From Thiobacillus sp. UBA3361 (GTDB taxonomy: Bacteria; Pseudomonadota; Gammaproteobacteria; Burkholderiales; Thiobacillaceae), in contig DEQR01000031.1 in NCBI GenBank assembly GCA_002360535.1, positions 6,901 through 38,940 of the forward strand: a stretch of 32,040 nt of DNA, read 5' to 3'. The notes under the pieces were generated by a model. That model was not told the origin of the DNA. It did not search any database and saw nothing but the letters and a program-made list of their open reading frames with translations. A program made the translations under genes and the position numbers. This document shows positions 7,294-14,619 of the stretch, piece by piece (positions within the stretch are counted from its first letter, which is position 1; each line of letters begins with the position of its first letter).

Positions 7294-8664
7294 CTAGGCG
7301 GTGCGCGAATACCTCGGCTGGTCCTGGCTGGCCTGGCGCAGGTAGCTGTCGAAGCACATGGCGATGTTGCGCAGGAACAGGCGGCCCAGGTCGGTGACGT
7401 GGATGCGCTCCCGGCTCATCCCCACCAGATCATCGTCCATGAGGGGCAGCAGGTCGTTGAGGGCGTCGGCGAAGTAGTCGCGAAAAACGATGCCCCAGGC
7501 CTTCTCGAACGCCGGGATGGACAGGTCCAGGTCGCACATGATGCGGGTGATGGCGTCGCGGCGGATGTGGTCGTCGCGGGTCAGCCTGAGGCCCCGCTCC
7601 ACCGCCAGGCCATTGGCCGCCACCCGCTCCTGGTATTTCTTCAGGTTCTTCTCGTTCTGCATGTAGGTGTTCGGCGTCTGGCTGATGCTGGAGGCGCCGA
7701 AGGCGTAGATGTCGCAATCCTTGTGGGTGGTGTAGCCCTGGAAATTGCGCCACAGGGTCTTGGTCTTCTGCGCCAGCACCATTTCGTCGTCGGGACGGGC
7801 GAAGTGGTCCATACCGATGTTCACGTAGCCCGCGTCGCCGAGCTTTTCGTGGATCAATTGCTGCAGGTCCAGGCGGGTGGGGAAATCGGGCAGGTCGGCC
7901 TCGTTGATCAGCTTCTGGTGTTTCTTCATCCACGGCACGTGGGCATAGGCGAAGATAGCGAAGCGGTCGGGGCACCAGGCCAGGGCCTTGTCCACGGTGT
8001 GGGAGAAGGTGTCCAGGGTCTGGTGGGGCAAGCCGACGATCAGGTCCATGTTGATGCTCTGGAAGCCCAACTCCCGCGCCCAGTCATAGACGGTGCCAAT
8101 CATCTCTTCCGGCTGCACCCGGTTGACCGCCTTCTGCACCCGTTCGTCCAGGTCCTGCACGCCGATGGACAGGCGATTGAAGCCGGACTCGCGCAGCGCG
8201 ACGAGGTGGTCGCGGGTCAGTTCGCGGGGGTCGGTCTCGCAGCCCATTTCCGCGCCCTCGGCGATGGGAAAATGGCGGCGGATCATGGCCATCAGTTGGC
8301 GGATGTCGTCCGGCTTCAGATAGGTGGGCGTGCCGCCGCCCCAATGCAACTGCTCCACCCGGCGCGACTTGTCGGTCAGTTCGGCCACCCGCGCCATCTC
8401 CTTGTCCAGATAGCCCAGATAGCCGTGCGCCTTGCTGTAGTCGCCGGTGGCCACCATGTTGCAACCGCAGTAATAGCAGAGGGTGTCGCAGAACGGGATG
8501 TGGAAGTACAGCGACAGGCCGCGCCGCGGATCCTGGGAGGCGGTCAACTCCTCCAGCCACTCCTTGTCGCCGAACCCGTCATGGAAATAGGGCGCGGTCG
8601 GGTAGGAGGTGTAGCGGGGGCCGGGCTTGCTGTATTTCTCCAGGAGTGCAGTGAGTGTGGACAT
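7294..8664 (-). CDS. hemN: Oxygen-independent coproporphyrinogen III dehydrogenase HemN
   Basis: HemN is a cytoplasmic radical SAM enzyme that oxidatively decarboxylates coproporphyrinogen III to protoporphyrinogen IX in anaerobic haem synthesis. The 456-residue protein starts MSTLTALLEKYSKPGPRYTS and carries the cluster motif C59-x3-C63-x2-C66-G-C68 in IPFCDTLCYYCGCN. HWGGGTPTYL (after the cluster), LSIGVQDLDERVQKAVNRVQ and NMDLIVGLPHQT are also typical. I chose the ATG at 8662-8664 because family homology begins at once; codons upstream add residues not seen in the family. An aerobic isoenzyme, HemF, is encoded about 20 kb to the right, so the cell can make haem with or without oxygen. A weak FNR-like sequence upstream (8742-8755) is not convincing. 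Confidence 0.96.
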   Translation of the reverse strand: MSTLTALLEKYSKPGPRYTSYPTAPYFHDGFGDKEWLEELTASQDPRRGLSLYFHIPFCDTLCYYCGCNMVATGDYSKAHGYLGYLDKEMARVAELTDKSRRVEQLHWGGGTPTYLKPDDIRQLMAMIRRHFPIAEGAEMGCETDPRELTRDHLVALRESGFNRLSIGVQDLDERVQKAVNRVQPEEMIGTVYDWARELGFQSINMDLIVGLPHQTLDTFSHTVDKALAWCPDRFAIFAYAHVPWMKKHQKLINEADLPDFPTRLDLQQLIHEKLGDAGYVNIGMDHFARPDDEMVLAQKTKTLWRNFQGYTTHKDCDIYAFGASSISQTPNTYMQNEKNLKKYQERVAANGLAVERGLRLTRDDHIRRDAITRIMCDLDLSIPAFEKAWGIVFRDYFADALNDLLPLMDDDLVGMSRERIHVTDLGRLFLRNIAMCFDSYLRQASQDQPRYSRTA

Positions 8665-8980
8665 GGCAACCTTCGCGATCGAATGCGACCCATTGTAGGC
8701 ACCCCCTCGATGGACCCGCAATACGCAAGGTGTTGGATTTCTTGACCTTGGCCAAGGCCGGCCCGGCCGCTGCTCAGGCGGGGAAACGAAAGCGCGGGAG
8801 GTTCGACGCCGGAGCCGATACTTCGACGGACCGAGACAGGGAAACCCGCAGCAGGGTACCTAATCCGTTGTTTCTGCGTCGCAACAAATAGGCCAAATTT
8901 TCTATCTCCAATGGCATATGTATTGCTCTAGAATTACGTACGTCGGGCGTTGTATCAGAGCGCTCATTTGAACCTCCCTG
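8665..8980. other. Gap between hemN and selD; possible hemN control region
   Basis: This stretch contains the upstream region of hemN (reading left) and no believable coding sequence. The left half is GC-rich, while 8880-8940 is AT-rich and holds TAGAAT at 8929-8934, a possible plus-strand -10 hexamer without a clear -35. The two terminators just to its right imply a short plus-strand transcript. Confidence 0.4.
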
Positions 8981-9001
8981 ACCGCCGCAATGGCGGTTTT
9001 T
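8981..9001 (+). terminator. Rho-independent terminator, first of a tandem pair
   Basis: ACCGCC (8981-8986) pairs with GGCGGT (8992-8997) around a 5-base loop, and T residues run 8997-9001. Confidence 0.65.
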
Positions 9002-9002
9002 C

Positions 9003-9035
9003 AAGCGGCATCGGTCTCCGATGCCGCTTTTTTTT
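9003..9035 (+). terminator. Strong Rho-independent terminator, second of a tandem pair
   Basis: AAGCGGCATCGG (9003-9014) and CCGATGCCGCTT (9018-9029) form a perfect 12-bp stem with a TCT loop; with the stem's last two bases the T-run spans 9028-9035. The T-tract is on the plus strand, so it does not serve selD in the usual way, although the hairpin lies just after the selD stop. Confidence 0.75.
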
Positions 9036-9038
9036 GCC

Positions 9039-10112
9039 TCAGGGGGTGACGACGGCCTTGGCCGGGCCTGCCCGCAGATCGCCGATGACCGCTGCCTGGG
9101 CGAAGCCATGGCGGCGGAAAACCGCCATCACCGCATCCGCCGCCTCGGGCGCGCAGCTCACCAGCAGGCCACCGCTGGTCTGGGGATCGGTGAGCACGGC
9201 CCGCTGCCAATCCTCGATGGCGGCGAACAACTCCACCCCGCCGCCGTAGCTGGCCCAGTTGCGCCCGCTGGCGCCGGTGACGAAGCCGGCCCGCGCCAGG
9301 GCCTCCACCTGAGGCAGCACGGGCAGACGGCCGAAATGGAGTTGCGCCGTCAGCCCCGAGCCCCGCGCCAGTTCCAGGCCGTGGCCGAGCAGTCCGAAGC
9401 CGGTTACGTCGGTCATGGCGTGCACCCCTTCCATCTCGCCCAGTTCGGTACCGGGCGTGTTGAGCTGGGTGGTGGAGGCGATCATCGCCCCGTAGGCCTC
9501 GGCCGGGAGCGCATCCTTCTTGAGCGCCGCCGAGTAGATGCCCACCCCCAGGCCCTTGCCCAGGATCATCACATCGCCCGCGCGGGCAGCGTTGTTCTTC
9601 TTCACCCCTGCCGGATCGACCACGCCGATGGCCACCAGGCCGTAGATGGGTTCCTGGGCATCGATGGAATGGCCGCCGGCGATGGGGATGCCCGCCGCCC
9701 GCGCCGCCGCCTCGCCGCCGGCCAGGATACGGCGGATGGTGTCGTGGGGCAGCTTGTCGATGGGCATGCCCACCAGGGCCAGGGCGAACAGGGGCTTGCC
9801 GCCCATGGCATAGACGTCGGAGATGGCGTTGGTGGCGGCGATGCGCCCGAACTCGTAGGGGTCATCGACGATGGGCATGAAGAAATCGGTGGTGGCGACG
9901 ATGGCCTGTTTGTCGTTCAGCCGCCAGACCGCCGCGTCGTCGCTGGACTCGATGCCTACCAGCAGGTCTGGGAAGGCGGACGCCAGGCCCTTGGCGAAGG
10001 GCGTGTCGGCGAGGATCTGCTCCAGCACCGCCGGGGCGATCTTGCAGCCGCAACCGCCGCCGTGGGAGAGCTGGGTCAGCCGGATGGGAGGGTTGAGGAC
10101 GGGTCCGTTCAT
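9039..10112 (-). CDS. selD: Selenide, water dikinase SelD (SenC)
   Basis: SelD makes selenophosphate from selenide and ATP, the selenium donor for selenocysteine, 2-selenouridine and selenosugars. The 357-residue protein has the catalytic loop LTQLSHGGGCGCKIAP with Cys21 and Lys24 in place of E. coli Cys17 and Lys20. The codon at position 21 is TGC, so this is the cysteine form and not a selenoprotein. Other family parts are DDAAVW, TTDFFMPIVDDPYEFGRIAA, NAISDVYAMGG, AGGHSI and TDPQTSGGLLVSC. Its ATG overlaps the TGA of senB by four bases (ATGA), indicating translational coupling. In the selenoneine gene cluster the equivalent gene is called senC. No selA, selB, selC or selU is seen here, so the coupled SenB is the only visible consumer of selenophosphate. 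Confidence 0.95.
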   Translation of the reverse strand: MNGPVLNPPIRLTQLSHGGGCGCKIAPAVLEQILADTPFAKGLASAFPDLLVGIESSDDAAVWRLNDKQAIVATTDFFMPIVDDPYEFGRIAATNAISDVYAMGGKPLFALALVGMPIDKLPHDTIRRILAGGEAAARAAGIPIAGGHSIDAQEPIYGLVAIGVVDPAGVKKNNAARAGDVMILGKGLGVGIYSAALKKDALPAEAYGAMIASTTQLNTPGTELGEMEGVHAMTDVTGFGLLGHGLELARGSGLTAQLHFGRLPVLPQVEALARAGFVTGASGRNWASYGGGVELFAAIEDWQRAVLTDPQTSGGLLVSCAPEAADAVMAVFRRHGFAQAAVIGDLRAGPAKAVVTP

Positions 10113-11059
10113 GGGGTCAGTTCCTGGATCAATTGCCGGATGGCGCCGGCCTCCCGCTCCGGGGCGAACAGGGGGGCGCGCGCCGCGCATTGTAATTGCA
10201 GCCGGTCGAGGAAGCCGGGCTCGCCTTCCGCCCGGCCGAGCAGATCGGCCAGGGCGACCGCGTCGCCGAGGGGGAAATAGCCGGCGTAGTCCGCGCCCAG
10301 CATGCCCACGTTGCCCGGCACGCGCGAGGCCAGCACCGGCGTGCCGGACCCCACCGCCTCGCAGACCACGTTGGCGCCGCCCTCCATGCGCGAGGGCAGC
10401 AGCAGGAGGTGGCTGGCGGCGATGAAGCGGCGTGCCTCGCCGTGGCCGCGCGGCCCCAGCCAATGCCAGCGCGGGTACTGGGCCTGCGAACGGTGCGCCA
10501 CTTCCGCCATCGCCGCGTCCAGGGCACTGCCCAGATGGTCGATGCGGACGCGCGACACGGCAGGCAGCAGCGCCGAGGCACAGGCCGGCGTAAAGGGGTC
10601 CTTCTCCTCGCGCAGGTGGCCCGCCACGCAGGCTCGGAAGAAGCGCCTGGGCTTGGGCCGCGGCAACCTGGCCGGAGCGGACTGATAGATGACCCGCGTC
10701 TTGCCGCGCAGCGCCGGATCGAGTTCGTCCGGCCCTCGTTCCTGCAACACCACGATGCGCCTCGCAAGGCACAGGGAGGCCTGGGCATCGGCATCCGTGC
10801 GGATGTCGCGATACAGGTCGGTGCCGGTCAGGATCAGGATCAGCGGCCGGTCGGGATGGCGGGCGGCGAAATCGGCGATGGCGGGGTGGCTGCGTCTGGC
10901 GTGCAGGGCCACCATCAAATCCGCCGGCCGGCCGTCCCAGGCCGTGGCCATGTCCACGCGGTACCCCGCCGCCCGCAGGAAACGCCGCCAGCGCAGGGCG
11001 GTATGGGCGTTGCCGCTGTGGGTGTCGGGCAGATAGGGGGTGATGAGGGCGATCTTCAT
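10109..11059 (-). CDS. senB: Selenosugar synthase SenB (TIGR04348-type glycosyltransferase)
   Basis: SenB forms a carbon-selenium bond by displacing UDP from a UDP-N-acetylhexosamine with selenophosphate, giving a selenosugar used in selenoneine synthesis. The 316-residue protein reads as this GT4-like family from end to end: MKIALITPYLPDTHSGNAHT, ALRWRRFLRAAGYRV, DLMVALHARRS, LTGTDLYRDI, RVIYQSA and GHLREEKDP. The E-x7-E motif lies in SRMEGGANVVCEAVGSGTPV (Glu226 and Glu234), followed by LASRVPGNVGMLG. Fusion to the selD start by an ATGA overlap supports the assignment strongly. It starts 8 bases after the lnt stop; the expected ribosome binding site is replaced by heptameric repeats. The selenoneine synthase SenA, the usual third gene, is not in the window. 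Confidence 0.88.
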   Translation of the reverse strand: MKIALITPYLPDTHSGNAHTALRWRRFLRAAGYRVDMATAWDGRPADLMVALHARRSHPAIADFAARHPDRPLILILTGTDLYRDIRTDADAQASLCLARRIVVLQERGPDELDPALRGKTRVIYQSAPARLPRPKPRRFFRACVAGHLREEKDPFTPACASALLPAVSRVRIDHLGSALDAAMAEVAHRSQAQYPRWHWLGPRGHGEARRFIAASHLLLLPSRMEGGANVVCEAVGSGTPVLASRVPGNVGMLGADYAGYFPLGDAVALADLLGRAEGEPGFLDRLQLQCAARAPLFAPEREAGAIRQLIQELTP

Positions 11060-11061
11060 GG

Positions 11062-11087
11062 GAGCGGTCAGCGGTCAGCGGTCAGCG
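11062..11087. repeat. Heptanucleotide tandem repeat at the lnt-senB junction
   Basis: On the plus strand the units are GAGCGGT, CAGCGGT, CAGCGGT and a partial CAGCG. In the minus-strand mRNA this is a threefold TGACCGC. It supplies the last codons of lnt (LTADR and the stop) and occupies the place of the senB ribosome binding site. Confidence 0.8.
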
Positions 11088-12564
11088 AAGCCGGGGCCTG
11101 GCGGCGGGCCAACCCGAAGCCCACGGCCACGGCCAGGCCGGCCAGGACCAGGAAACCGGCGTTGCCCCAGCGCGCATAAGGGGTCAGCCCCCGCATGCCC
11201 TGGGCCTGCCCGTGCAGCGAGCCGGTGGTGAAGGGTTCGAGGTGGGCCACCACCCGCCCCTTCTCGTCCAGGATGGCGGTGATGCCGGTGTTGTTGGCCC
11301 GCAGCCACCAGCGGCCGGTCTCCAGGGCGCGCATCTGGCTGATCTGCAGGTGCTGCCAGGGGGCGAAGGAGTCGCCGAACCAGGCGTCGTTGCTCAGGTT
11401 GGCCATCAGGGTCGCCTCCGGCAGGGCGGCGATCAACTCTTCGCCGAACACGTCCTCGTAGCAGATGTTCACCGCCACCCGCTGCCCGGCCACCGCCATC
11501 GGCGCCTGCCCGGGCCTTCCTCGGCTGAAGTCGCCCAACGGGATATGCATCAGATCGATGAACCAGCGGAAGCCCCAGGGCACGAACTCGCCGAAGGGCA
11601 CCAGGTGCACCTTGCGATAGACCTGCAGGCGCTCGCCGCCCAGGGCCGCGACGCTGTTGTAGTAGCGGCCGGCCGTCTCCCGCTCCGGCACCCCCAGCAG
11701 CAGACCGCCACCCTGGCCGTTGGCGTGCCCCGCCAGGTCGAGCAGATAGTCCAGGGGCGTGTCGTCCAAGAAGATGGGCAGGGCCGTCTCCGGCAGGACG
11801 ATGAGCCGGGCACGGCTGTCCAGGGCCAGGCGGCGGTAGGTGTCCAGGGTGGACTGGAGCTTCTCGGGGCGGAACTTCATCTCCTGGGCGACGTTGCCCT
11901 GGAGCAGGCTGACGCTGACCGGCTCGCCGGCCGGGCGGGTCCAGTCCACCCGTTGCAGACCCCAGCCCGCCGCCCACAGGGCCGCGGCCAGGATCGCCGG
12001 ACGGGGACGCCAGGCCGCCAGGCAGGCGGCGCTCAGCACGGCCAGCCAGGTGACCCCATGGACCCCGAGCAGTGGGGCGTAACCCGCCAGGGGACTGAAG
12101 GGTGCCTGGGAAAACCCCGCCGCCTGCCAGGGGAAGCCGGTGAAGACCCAGCCCCGCACCCATTCCAGCAGGGCCCACAGGGCAGGCAGCAGCAGCAGAC
12201 GGCGCACGCCGGCGCCGGGCGCCAGACGGGCCGACAGGCCCAGGGCCAGCGCCGGGAACAGGGCCAGGATAGCGGCGAACAGCAGCACCGCCAGGGCCGC
12301 CACCGGCGCCGGCATGCCGCCCACGTCGTGCATGCTCACATAGACCCACGACACCCCGGCCAGGAACCAGCCCAGGCCGAACGCATAGCCACCCTGCCAG
12401 GCGGCACGCGCGGAGGCGTCGCGCAGCAGGTGGAGCAGCCCGGCCAGGACCAGCACCGGCAACGGGAAGAAGTAAAAGGGGGCGAAGCCGAACACGCCGG
12501 CCGCCCCGAGCACGAAAGCCAAACCCGCCTGTACGAGCCCGGGCCTGATGGATACTGAGGGCAC
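11068..12564 (-). CDS. lnt: Apolipoprotein N-acyltransferase Lnt
   Basis: Lnt adds the third acyl chain to the N-terminal cysteine of lipoproteins in the inner membrane, which lets Lol sort them to the outer membrane. The protein has about seven N-terminal membrane helices and a periplasmic nitrilase-like domain. The catalytic triad is visible: Glu near residue 259 in VLPETALP, Lys near 318 in YRKVHLVPFGEFVP, and Cys near 368 in ICYEDVFG. NLSNDAWFGDS and RANNTGITA are also typical. The start is uncertain. I prefer the GTG at 12562-12564 (498 residues, GGGAA 6 to 11 bases before it); a GTG at 12630 would add 22 residues. The last codons lie within a heptanucleotide repeat. It is the first gene of the lnt-senB-selD run and is divergent from the antiporter gene. 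Confidence 0.93.
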   Translation of the reverse strand: MPSVSIRPGLVQAGLAFVLGAAGVFGFAPFYFFPLPVLVLAGLLHLLRDASARAAWQGGYAFGLGWFLAGVSWVYVSMHDVGGMPAPVAALAVLLFAAILALFPALALGLSARLAPGAGVRRLLLLPALWALLEWVRGWVFTGFPWQAAGFSQAPFSPLAGYAPLLGVHGVTWLAVLSAACLAAWRPRPAILAAALWAAGWGLQRVDWTRPAGEPVSVSLLQGNVAQEMKFRPEKLQSTLDTYRRLALDSRARLIVLPETALPIFLDDTPLDYLLDLAGHANGQGGGLLLGVPERETAGRYYNSVAALGGERLQVYRKVHLVPFGEFVPWGFRWFIDLMHIPLGDFSRGRPGQAPMAVAGQRVAVNICYEDVFGEELIAALPEATLMANLSNDAWFGDSFAPWQHLQISQMRALETGRWWLRANNTGITAILDEKGRVVAHLEPFTTGSLHGQAQGMRGLTPYARWGNAGFLVLAGLAVAVGFGLARRQAPASLTADR

Positions 12565-12638
12565 GGCGATTCCCAGAAAGATGGCCGCGCGATCATGCAA
12601 CAATCCCCTGACAACGCCAACCCAAACCACCGCCTTCC

Positions 12639-14459
12639 ATGGACCCCCTGCTGCTCGGCCTGAGCGCCGTCGTCATCCTGGGCACCGCCGCCCAATGGCT
12701 GGGCTGGCGCATCCGCCTGCCCTCCATTCTGCTGCTGCTGGTGTTCGGCATCCTCGCCGGGCCGGTCACCGGGCTCATCGACCCGCGGGCGATGCTCGGC
12801 CCCATGCTCTATCCGGTGGTCTCCCTGGCGGTGGCGGTGATCCTGTTTGAGGGCGGCCTGAGCCTGTCGCTCAAGGAATTCCGCGCCGTCGGCGGCACGG
12901 TGTTCCGCCTGGTCACCGTGGGGATGGTAGTCGGCTGGTTTCTCGGCAGCCTGGCGGCGCACTGGCTGCTGGGCATGGAATGGTCGCTGTCCATCCTGAC
13001 GGGCGCCATCCTGGTGGTCACCGGGCCCACCGTGATCATCCCCCTGCTGCGCCACATCCGCCCGGCCGGCGCCACCGGCCCGATCCTGAAATGGGAGGGC
13101 ATCGTCATCGACCCCCTGGGTGCCATGCTGGCGGTGCTAGTGTTCCAGATCATCACCACCGGCGAGGCGCCGCTGCCCATCATCGCCGCCACCGTCGGCA
13201 AGACCCTGCTGGTGGGCGCCGTACTGGGCGTGCTCGGCGCCCTGGTCATGGTGGGCCTGCTCAAGCGGGGCTGGATTCCGGACTACCTGCAAAACCCGGT
13301 CACCCTGATGTGGGTGGTGGCGGTATTCGTCGCCGCCCACCTGCTGCAGCACGAATCCGGCCTGCTGGCGGTCACCGTCATGGGCTTCGCCATGGCCAAC
13401 CAGAAGCGCGTGCCGGTGCAGCACATCGTGGAGTTCAAGGAAAACCTGCGCGTCATGCTCATCGCCAGCATTTTCATCCTGCTGGCCGCCAGCCTGCGTC
13501 CGGAAGACCTGGCCCTGCTGGGTCCCGGCAGCGTGCTGTTCCTGCTGGCCCTGTTCCTGGTCATCCGCCCGGCGACGGTGTTCGTCTCCACCCTGGGCGG
13601 CAGGCTGAGCCACGACGAAAAACTGTTCCTGTCCTGGATGGCGCCGCGCGGCATCGTCGCCGCCGCCGTCTCGTCGATCTTCTCATTGCGGCTGCACGAG
13701 GCCGGCCACCCCGGTGCCGACAGCCTGGTGGCGGTCACCTTCCTGGTGATCATCGCCACGGTGACCGTCTATGGCCTGAGTGCCGGCTACATGGCGAAGC
13801 GGCTGGGCCTGGCCAAGGCCAACCCGGACGGTGTGCTGATCCTGGGCGGCCGGTTCTGGGCGCGGCGCATCGCCAAGGCCATCAAGGACGAGGGCTACCC
13901 GGTGATGCTGGTGGATAACGACCGGCACAACGTCCTCGCCGCGCGCATGGAGGGGGTGCCGGCCTATTACGCCAGTGTGTTCTCCGAGCCGGTGCTGGAG
14001 CAGGTGGAACTGGGCGGCATCGGCAAGCTGCTGGCCCTGACCGGCAACGACGACACCAACTCCCTGGCCGGACTGCATTTCGCGCCGGTGTTCGGCCGCG
14101 ATCAGATCTTCCAGTTGGCCGCCGAGGAGAAGCCCCTCAAGGAGGAGATCAGCAAACATCTGCGCGGCCGCACGGCCTTCGGCGAGGACATCACCCACAT
14201 CCTGCTCACGCAACGCTTCCTGGCCGACTGGACCATCCGCAAGACCAAACTGAGCAAGGAGTTCGACTACGAGGCGTTCAAGGCGAAAACACGGGGGGAG
14301 GCCATCCCCCTGTTCCTGATCACCGAGCAGGGCCGCTTGCGGGTCTTCAACGCCGAGTCCGCGCTGACCCCCCAACCCGGCCAGACGCTGATCTCCCTGG
14401 CCCGGCCGCGCGGGGAGGCCGGCAGTGCCGGCCCGGCGGCGGCCTCCGCCGCGGTCTGA
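12639..14459 (+). CDS. CPA1-type cation:proton antiporter with TrkA-N domain
   Basis: The 606-residue inner-membrane protein exchanges Na+ or K+ for H+. The first 390 residues or so form the Na/H exchanger domain with around 12 helices, including ILFEGGLSLSLKEFR, VVTGPTVIIPLLRHI, ILKWEGIVIDPLGAML, and MAPRGIVAAAVSSIF. A cytoplasmic nucleotide-binding TrkA-N-type (RCK) domain begins near residue 397 (DGVLILGGRFWARRIAKAI, then LVDNDRHNV) and continues with LALTGNDDTNSLAG. A further C-terminal part may be TrkA-C-like. The RCK domain favours K+ efflux or ligand-gated exchange, but ion specificity cannot be read from sequence alone. It ends in a low-complexity Ala/Gly tail. It is a single gene, divergent from lnt, and a FNR-like palindrome follows its stop. 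Confidence 0.9.
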   Translation: MDPLLLGLSAVVILGTAAQWLGWRIRLPSILLLLVFGILAGPVTGLIDPRAMLGPMLYPVVSLAVAVILFEGGLSLSLKEFRAVGGTVFRLVTVGMVVGWFLGSLAAHWLLGMEWSLSILTGAILVVTGPTVIIPLLRHIRPAGATGPILKWEGIVIDPLGAMLAVLVFQIITTGEAPLPIIAATVGKTLLVGAVLGVLGALVMVGLLKRGWIPDYLQNPVTLMWVVAVFVAAHLLQHESGLLAVTVMGFAMANQKRVPVQHIVEFKENLRVMLIASIFILLAASLRPEDLALLGPGSVLFLLALFLVIRPATVFVSTLGGRLSHDEKLFLSWMAPRGIVAAAVSSIFSLRLHEAGHPGADSLVAVTFLVIIATVTVYGLSAGYMAKRLGLAKANPDGVLILGGRFWARRIAKAIKDEGYPVMLVDNDRHNVLAARMEGVPAYYASVFSEPVLEQVELGGIGKLLALTGNDDTNSLAGLHFAPVFGRDQIFQLAAEEKPLKEEISKHLRGRTAFGEDITHILLTQRFLADWTIRKTKLSKEFDYEAFKAKTRGEAIPLFLITEQGRLRVFNAESALTPQPGQTLISLARPRGEAGSAGPAAASAAV

Positions 14460-14460
14460 T

Positions 14461-14474
14461 GTGATCCGGATCAA
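14461..14474. promoter_or_regulatory. FNR/CRP-type palindrome GTGAT-CCGG-ATCAA
   Basis: The site differs from the FNR consensus TTGAT-N4-ATCAA at one base and contains the perfect palindrome TGATCCGGATCA. It begins 2 bases after the antiporter stop and about 146 bases before dusB. Spacing to the proposed dusB promoter is too long for classical class II activation, so its role is uncertain. Confidence 0.35.
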
Positions 14475-14563
14475 ACCCGGCGCCACTATTTTCATCACCC
14501 CGGATCCCTTGGCTGGCGCGGCCTCCGCCGCCGGAGCGGCATGGGCAGGCGCTCACGGAAGGC

Positions 14564-14592
14564 TTTAACCCCTGCGTCCATGGGGGTAGAAT
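14564..14592 (+). promoter_or_regulatory. Sigma-70 promoter for the dusB-fis transcript
   Basis: TTTAAC (14564-14569), a 17-base spacer and TAGAAT (14587-14592) give a plausible promoter with a start near 14599, about 20 bases before the dusB ATG. The -10 is good and the -35 is moderate. Confidence 0.45.
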
Positions 14593-14619
14593 CCGCCCCC
14601 TTCCCCGAATTCACAAGAC

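Larger units (their letters stand above)
8940..9035 (+). ncRNA. Candidate small RNA ending in tandem terminators
   Basis: A TAGAAT hexamer at 8929-8934 is followed about 50-90 bases later by two consecutive plus-strand terminator hairpins, with no plus-strand gene upstream (hemN and selD are both on the minus strand). A short non-coding transcript of about 95 nt is the simplest explanation. No known RNA family was recognised, and the -35 region is poor. Confidence 0.3.

Noticed and set aside
8742..8755. FNR box upstream of hemN (TTGAC-CTTG-GCCAA)
   Set aside because: Only seven of ten consensus positions match, which is expected by chance in a sequence of this length.
8795..8815. tRNA T-arm-like GGTTCGAC, possibly a tRNA-Sec gene near selD
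   Set aside because: No complementary 5-bp stem flanks the loop and no acceptor stem or anticodon arm can be drawn.
10040..10055. Selenocysteine codon in SelD
   Set aside because: The active-site codon reads TGC, so it is the cysteine form.
9039..10772. SelD with a 220-residue N-terminal extension
   Set aside because: The extension is a shadow of senB in another frame; the true start is the ATG at 10112 overlapping the senB stop.
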